Part shown: positions 43,488-45,700 of the stretch, in pieces
How positions within the stretch are numbered: the first letter of the stretch is position 1
How the letters are laid out: every line of letters starts with the position of its first letter
Source: an uncultured Bacteroidales bacterium
GTDB lineage: Bacteria; Bacteroidota; Bacteroidia; Bacteroidales; UBA1715
Assembly: GCA_937892155.1 (NCBI GenBank)
Contig: CALAUG010000052.1
Span: forward strand, 1 to 45,700
Direction: 5' to 3'
DNA: 45,700 nucleotides
Program-made: the position numbers and the translations under genes
The notes under the pieces: generated by a model
The model's database searches: none
What the model was told of the DNA's origin: nothing
The model's input: only the letters and a program-made list of their open reading frames with translations

Positions 43488-44555
43488 ATGAAGAGGCTCG
43501 TTATCATTATACTTACTACTGTTTTTGCAGCATTTTCTGCGATGGCTCAGGATGTTACCAATGTCGCATTCCGTCAGGTAAACAAAAAGGTTGAAGTGAC
43601 TTATACCTTGGACAAGACTGCAAACATCACTCTTTCGGTTTCAACTGATGGAGGTAAGACGTTTTCTGCTCCATTGGAGCATGTCACTGGCGATGTCGGA
43701 AACAACGTAACTCCAGGCAACAAGACCATCATCTGGGATGCATTGGAAGATGTGGACAAAATCGTCGGTTCGCAGATTGTGTTTAAGGTGACTGCTGGTT
43801 CTATGGGCAAACAGACATTTACTGTCAATGGTGTGTCGTTTACAATGATCTATGTTCAAGGCGGTACATTTACTATGGGTGCGACCTCGGAGCAAGGCAG
43901 TGATGCTTTTGCTGAAGAAAAACCGGCACATTCCGTTACGCTCAGTTCTTTCTCAATAGGCGAGACAGAGGTGACACAGGCAATGTGGAAGGCTGTGATG
44001 GGTAAATCTGTGACACAAGCAGCTAGTCGTCTTGGCAAAAACACCAATGGTGTCGGCAGCAATTATCCAATGTATTATATCTCTTGGAACGATTGTCAAG
44101 AGTTTATACGCAAGTTAAATCGTCTTACAGGCAAAAACTTCCGTTTACCTACAGAAGCCGAATGGGAATATGCTGCCCGCGGCGGCAACAAAACACTTGG
44201 ATATAAATACAGCGGCAGCAATAATATCGGTGAAGTAGCCTGGTATTGTGATAACAGCGCAATCCACAAGACCAAACAAACTCACCCAGTCAAACAGAAA
44301 CAAGCTAACGAACTTGGTATCTATGATATGACAGGCAACGTTTATGAATATTGCTACGATGCGTATGACATCAACTATTATAGCAGTGGTCAAAGCATAA
44401 ATCCTAAGAATTCATCACGTGAATTTCTCCACCGCGTAATCCGTGGTGGTAGTTGGTATGGCACTGCCAGATTCTGTCGTTCCTCGTATCGTGGTAATGT
44501 AGATTCAAACTATAAGAGCAACGGTATTGGTCTACGCCTCGCTCTATCAGAATAA
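43488..44555 (+). CDS. FGE-7: exported FGE-sulfatase/C-type-lectin-fold protein
   Basis: 355 aa from ATG 43488 (MKRLVIIILTTVFAAFSAMAQ, a clear signal peptide). The ATG at 43467 lies in the -7 box and is rejected. The beta domain is of the NVAFRQVNKKVEVTYTL type. The FGE-fold has the GVGSNYPMYYISWNDCQ insert and FRLPTEAEWEYAARGG, with YDMTGNVYEYC instead of the usual SGNVWEWC. The variable block after RGGSW is at 44457-44525 (first codons TAT GGC ACT GCC). It ends GLRLALSE. Closest to FGE-2 by the insert and by the long linker with HPVKQKQANELG. First gene of a plus-strand pair with FGE-8, 6 bp apart. Confidence 0.85.
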   Translation: MKRLVIIILTTVFAAFSAMAQDVTNVAFRQVNKKVEVTYTLDKTANITLSVSTDGGKTFSAPLEHVTGDVGNNVTPGNKTIIWDALEDVDKIVGSQIVFKVTAGSMGKQTFTVNGVSFTMIYVQGGTFTMGATSEQGSDAFAEEKPAHSVTLSSFSIGETEVTQAMWKAVMGKSVTQAASRLGKNTNGVGSNYPMYYISWNDCQEFIRKLNRLTGKNFRLPTEAEWEYAARGGNKTLGYKYSGSNNIGEVAWYCDNSAIHKTKQTHPVKQKQANELGIYDMTGNVYEYCYDAYDINYYSSGQSINPKNSSREFLHRVIRGGSWYGTARFCRSSYRGNVDSNYKSNGIGLRLALSE

Positions 44556-44561
44556 CACAGA

Positions 44562-45587
44562 ATGAAAAAGATCATCTTAATTATTCTAGTTCTCCTTACT
44601 TTTGGAGTATGTACGGCTCAGAATGTCACAAACTGTGCATTCCGTCAAGTCAACAAGAAGGTTGAAGTGACTTACAACTTGGACAAGACTGCGAATATCA
44701 GTCTTTTAGTTTCTACTGATGGCGGTAAGACATTTTCTACGCCATTGAAGCATGTCACAGGCGATGTCGGTAACAATGTAACCGCAGGCAACAAGACCAT
44801 CATTTGGGATGCACTAGCAGAGGTAGATAAGATTGTCGGTTCTCAGATTGTATTTAAAGTAACTGCTGAGCCCAAAATAGGCAAGCAAACCTTTAGGGTA
44901 AATGGTGTTTCGTTTACAATGGTCTATGTTCAAGGCGGCACATTTACTATGGGGGCTCATGACAATCAATTGACAAACGTATCTGAATCAGAAAAACCAG
45001 CCCACTCCGTTACGCTCAGTTCGTTTGCCATTGGCGAAACGGAGGTAACCCAGGCTTTATGGGTAGCTGTAATGGGTAATAATCCTTCAGAATATGAAGG
45101 TAACATTTTAAGGCCTGTAGAGTACATTTCATGGAACGACTGCCAGGAGTTTATACGTAAGTTGAACAGTCTTACAGGCAAGAACTTCCGTATGCCAACC
45201 GAAGCCGAATGGGAGTTTGCTGCTCGTGGTGGCAACAATTCGCATGGTTATAAATACAGTGGTAGCAACAATATCGATGATGTAGCATGGTATGATAGTA
45301 ATAGTGAAGGACAAACTCACCCCGTCAAACAAAAGCAACCCAACGAACTTGGATTGTATGATATGACAGGCAATGTTTTGGAATGGTGTTCTGATTGGTA
45401 TGGAAGTTATAGCAGTTCCTATCAGACCAATCCTAAAGGTCCTTCCACAGGATATTATCGTTTGTGCCGTGGCAGTAGTTGGAGGGGAGATTCTTGGACG
45501 TGTCGCTCTTCATATCGTTATGGCAATTATCCTGATAACAGGGGTAAAAGCAGCCAAAGAGGCCTCCGCCTCGCTCTATCAGAATAA
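44562..45587 (+). CDS. FGE-8: exported FGE-sulfatase/C-type-lectin-fold protein
   Basis: 341 aa. The signal peptide (MKKIILIILVLLTFGVCTAQ) and the segment KVTAEPKIGKQTFRVNGVSF are shared with FGE-1 at the other end of the window. The FGE-fold domain has GETEVTQALWVAVMGNNPS, FRMPTEAEWEFAARGG and YDMTGNVLEWC. The variable block after RGSSW is at about 45483-45557; it is two residues longer than in most paralogues. It ends GLRLALSE with a normal stop, unlike FGE-1. It converges on the partial gene at 45603. Confidence 0.85.
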   Translation: MKKIILIILVLLTFGVCTAQNVTNCAFRQVNKKVEVTYNLDKTANISLLVSTDGGKTFSTPLKHVTGDVGNNVTAGNKTIIWDALAEVDKIVGSQIVFKVTAEPKIGKQTFRVNGVSFTMVYVQGGTFTMGAHDNQLTNVSESEKPAHSVTLSSFAIGETEVTQALWVAVMGNNPSEYEGNILRPVEYISWNDCQEFIRKLNSLTGKNFRMPTEAEWEFAARGGNNSHGYKYSGSNNIDDVAWYDSNSEGQTHPVKQKQPNELGLYDMTGNVLEWCSDWYGSYSSSYQTNPKGPSTGYYRLCRGSSWRGDSWTCRSSYRYGNYPDNRGKSSQRGLRLALSE

Positions 45588-45602
45588 TACATCATACTAA
45601 AA

Positions 45603-45700
45603 TTATACGCAGATCAAGCGATATGTTCCGCCGCACCAGACTCCACCAGAGCTGTTGTTGGCGGGACTTTTTATTGTCAGGGTGCCGTTGGCGTAGGTCC
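45603..45700 (-). CDS. 3' end of an unrecognised gene, 5' end outside the window
   Basis: Minus-strand frame open from the window edge to a TAA at 45603-45605. It gives about 31 residues ending WCGGTYRLICV, preceded by NGTLTIKSPANNSSGG. The last 11 codons also occur at 32457-32494 with only silent changes, which supports this frame as coding. The Gly/Asn/Ser-rich end looks like a secreted beta protein, but the family is not recognised. Confidence 0.45.
   Translation of the reverse strand, partial: TYANGTLTIKSPANNSSGGVWCGGTYRLICV

Overview
The window reads as chromosomal DNA of a member of the Bacteroidales, probably Prevotella/Segatella-like. The support is: Bacteroidota -7 promoter boxes (TAnnTTTG) upstream of several genes, lack of clear Shine-Dalgarno sequences, paralogous families of secreted FGE-fold and caspase proteins, a BspA-type repeat protein, and phage genes of the Bacteroidales type. 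I could not search a database, so genus is inference. No integrase, tRNA, rRNA, reverse transcriptase or CRISPR array was seen.

Layout. (1) 1-3208: conserved chromosome, the 3' part of a CstA-like carrier and a short-type recQ. (2) 3213-5433 (minus): two secreted FGE-fold proteins. (3) 5564-9290 (plus): phage-type genes (radical SAM protein, RusA resolvase, small membrane protein, HTH protein) and a BspA/DUF285 repeat protein between two similar terminator hairpins. (4) 9351-13544 (minus): phage tape measure protein. (5) 14028-19311 (plus): a defence cassette of an IetA-like AAA ATPase, an IetS-like subtilisin and a DUF262 + AlbA_2-like protein. (6) 19362-22009 (minus): phage portal and large terminase; the head and tail genes expected between portal and tape measure are absent. 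(7) 22161-32422 (plus): a type 4 BREX operon (BrxP, a small protein resembling a sulfur-binding domain, BrxC, PglZ, BrxL). (8) 32642-43283 (minus): a nine-gene operon of predicted exported proteins: caspase, four FGE-fold proteins, a second caspase, an LPP20-like protein, a DUF4384 protein and a transglutaminase-like protein, closed by a terminator. (9) 43488-45587 (plus): two more FGE-fold proteins, then the 3' end of a convergent gene.

How it fits together. The middle is a prophage scaffold reduced to a few genes and loaded with defence modules (IetAS, DUF262, BREX-4). The most unusual part is the exported FGE/caspase system. All eight FGE-fold proteins share a framework but have a hypervariable, nearly length-invariant C-terminal block after RGGS[W/F/Y], in which variable codons mostly end in C or T. 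This is what a diversity-generating retroelement (DGR) leaves in its target genes, although no reverse transcriptase or template repeat lies in the window. Four of these proteins are co-transcribed with two caspase-like proteases and a transglutaminase-like protein, which suggests diversified envelope receptors coupled to proteolytic effectors.

Two structural signals tie the regions together. A 17-bp palindrome (arms TTTTCGC/GCGAAAA, 3-nt spacer) sits in all four divergent minus/plus intergenic regions, at 5468, 13703, 22070 and 43439. The cassette palindrome-FGE-FGE occurs twice in opposite orientation (5484 to 3213 and 43439 to 45587) with matching paralogue order, framing about 38 kb as an outward-facing inverted duplication.
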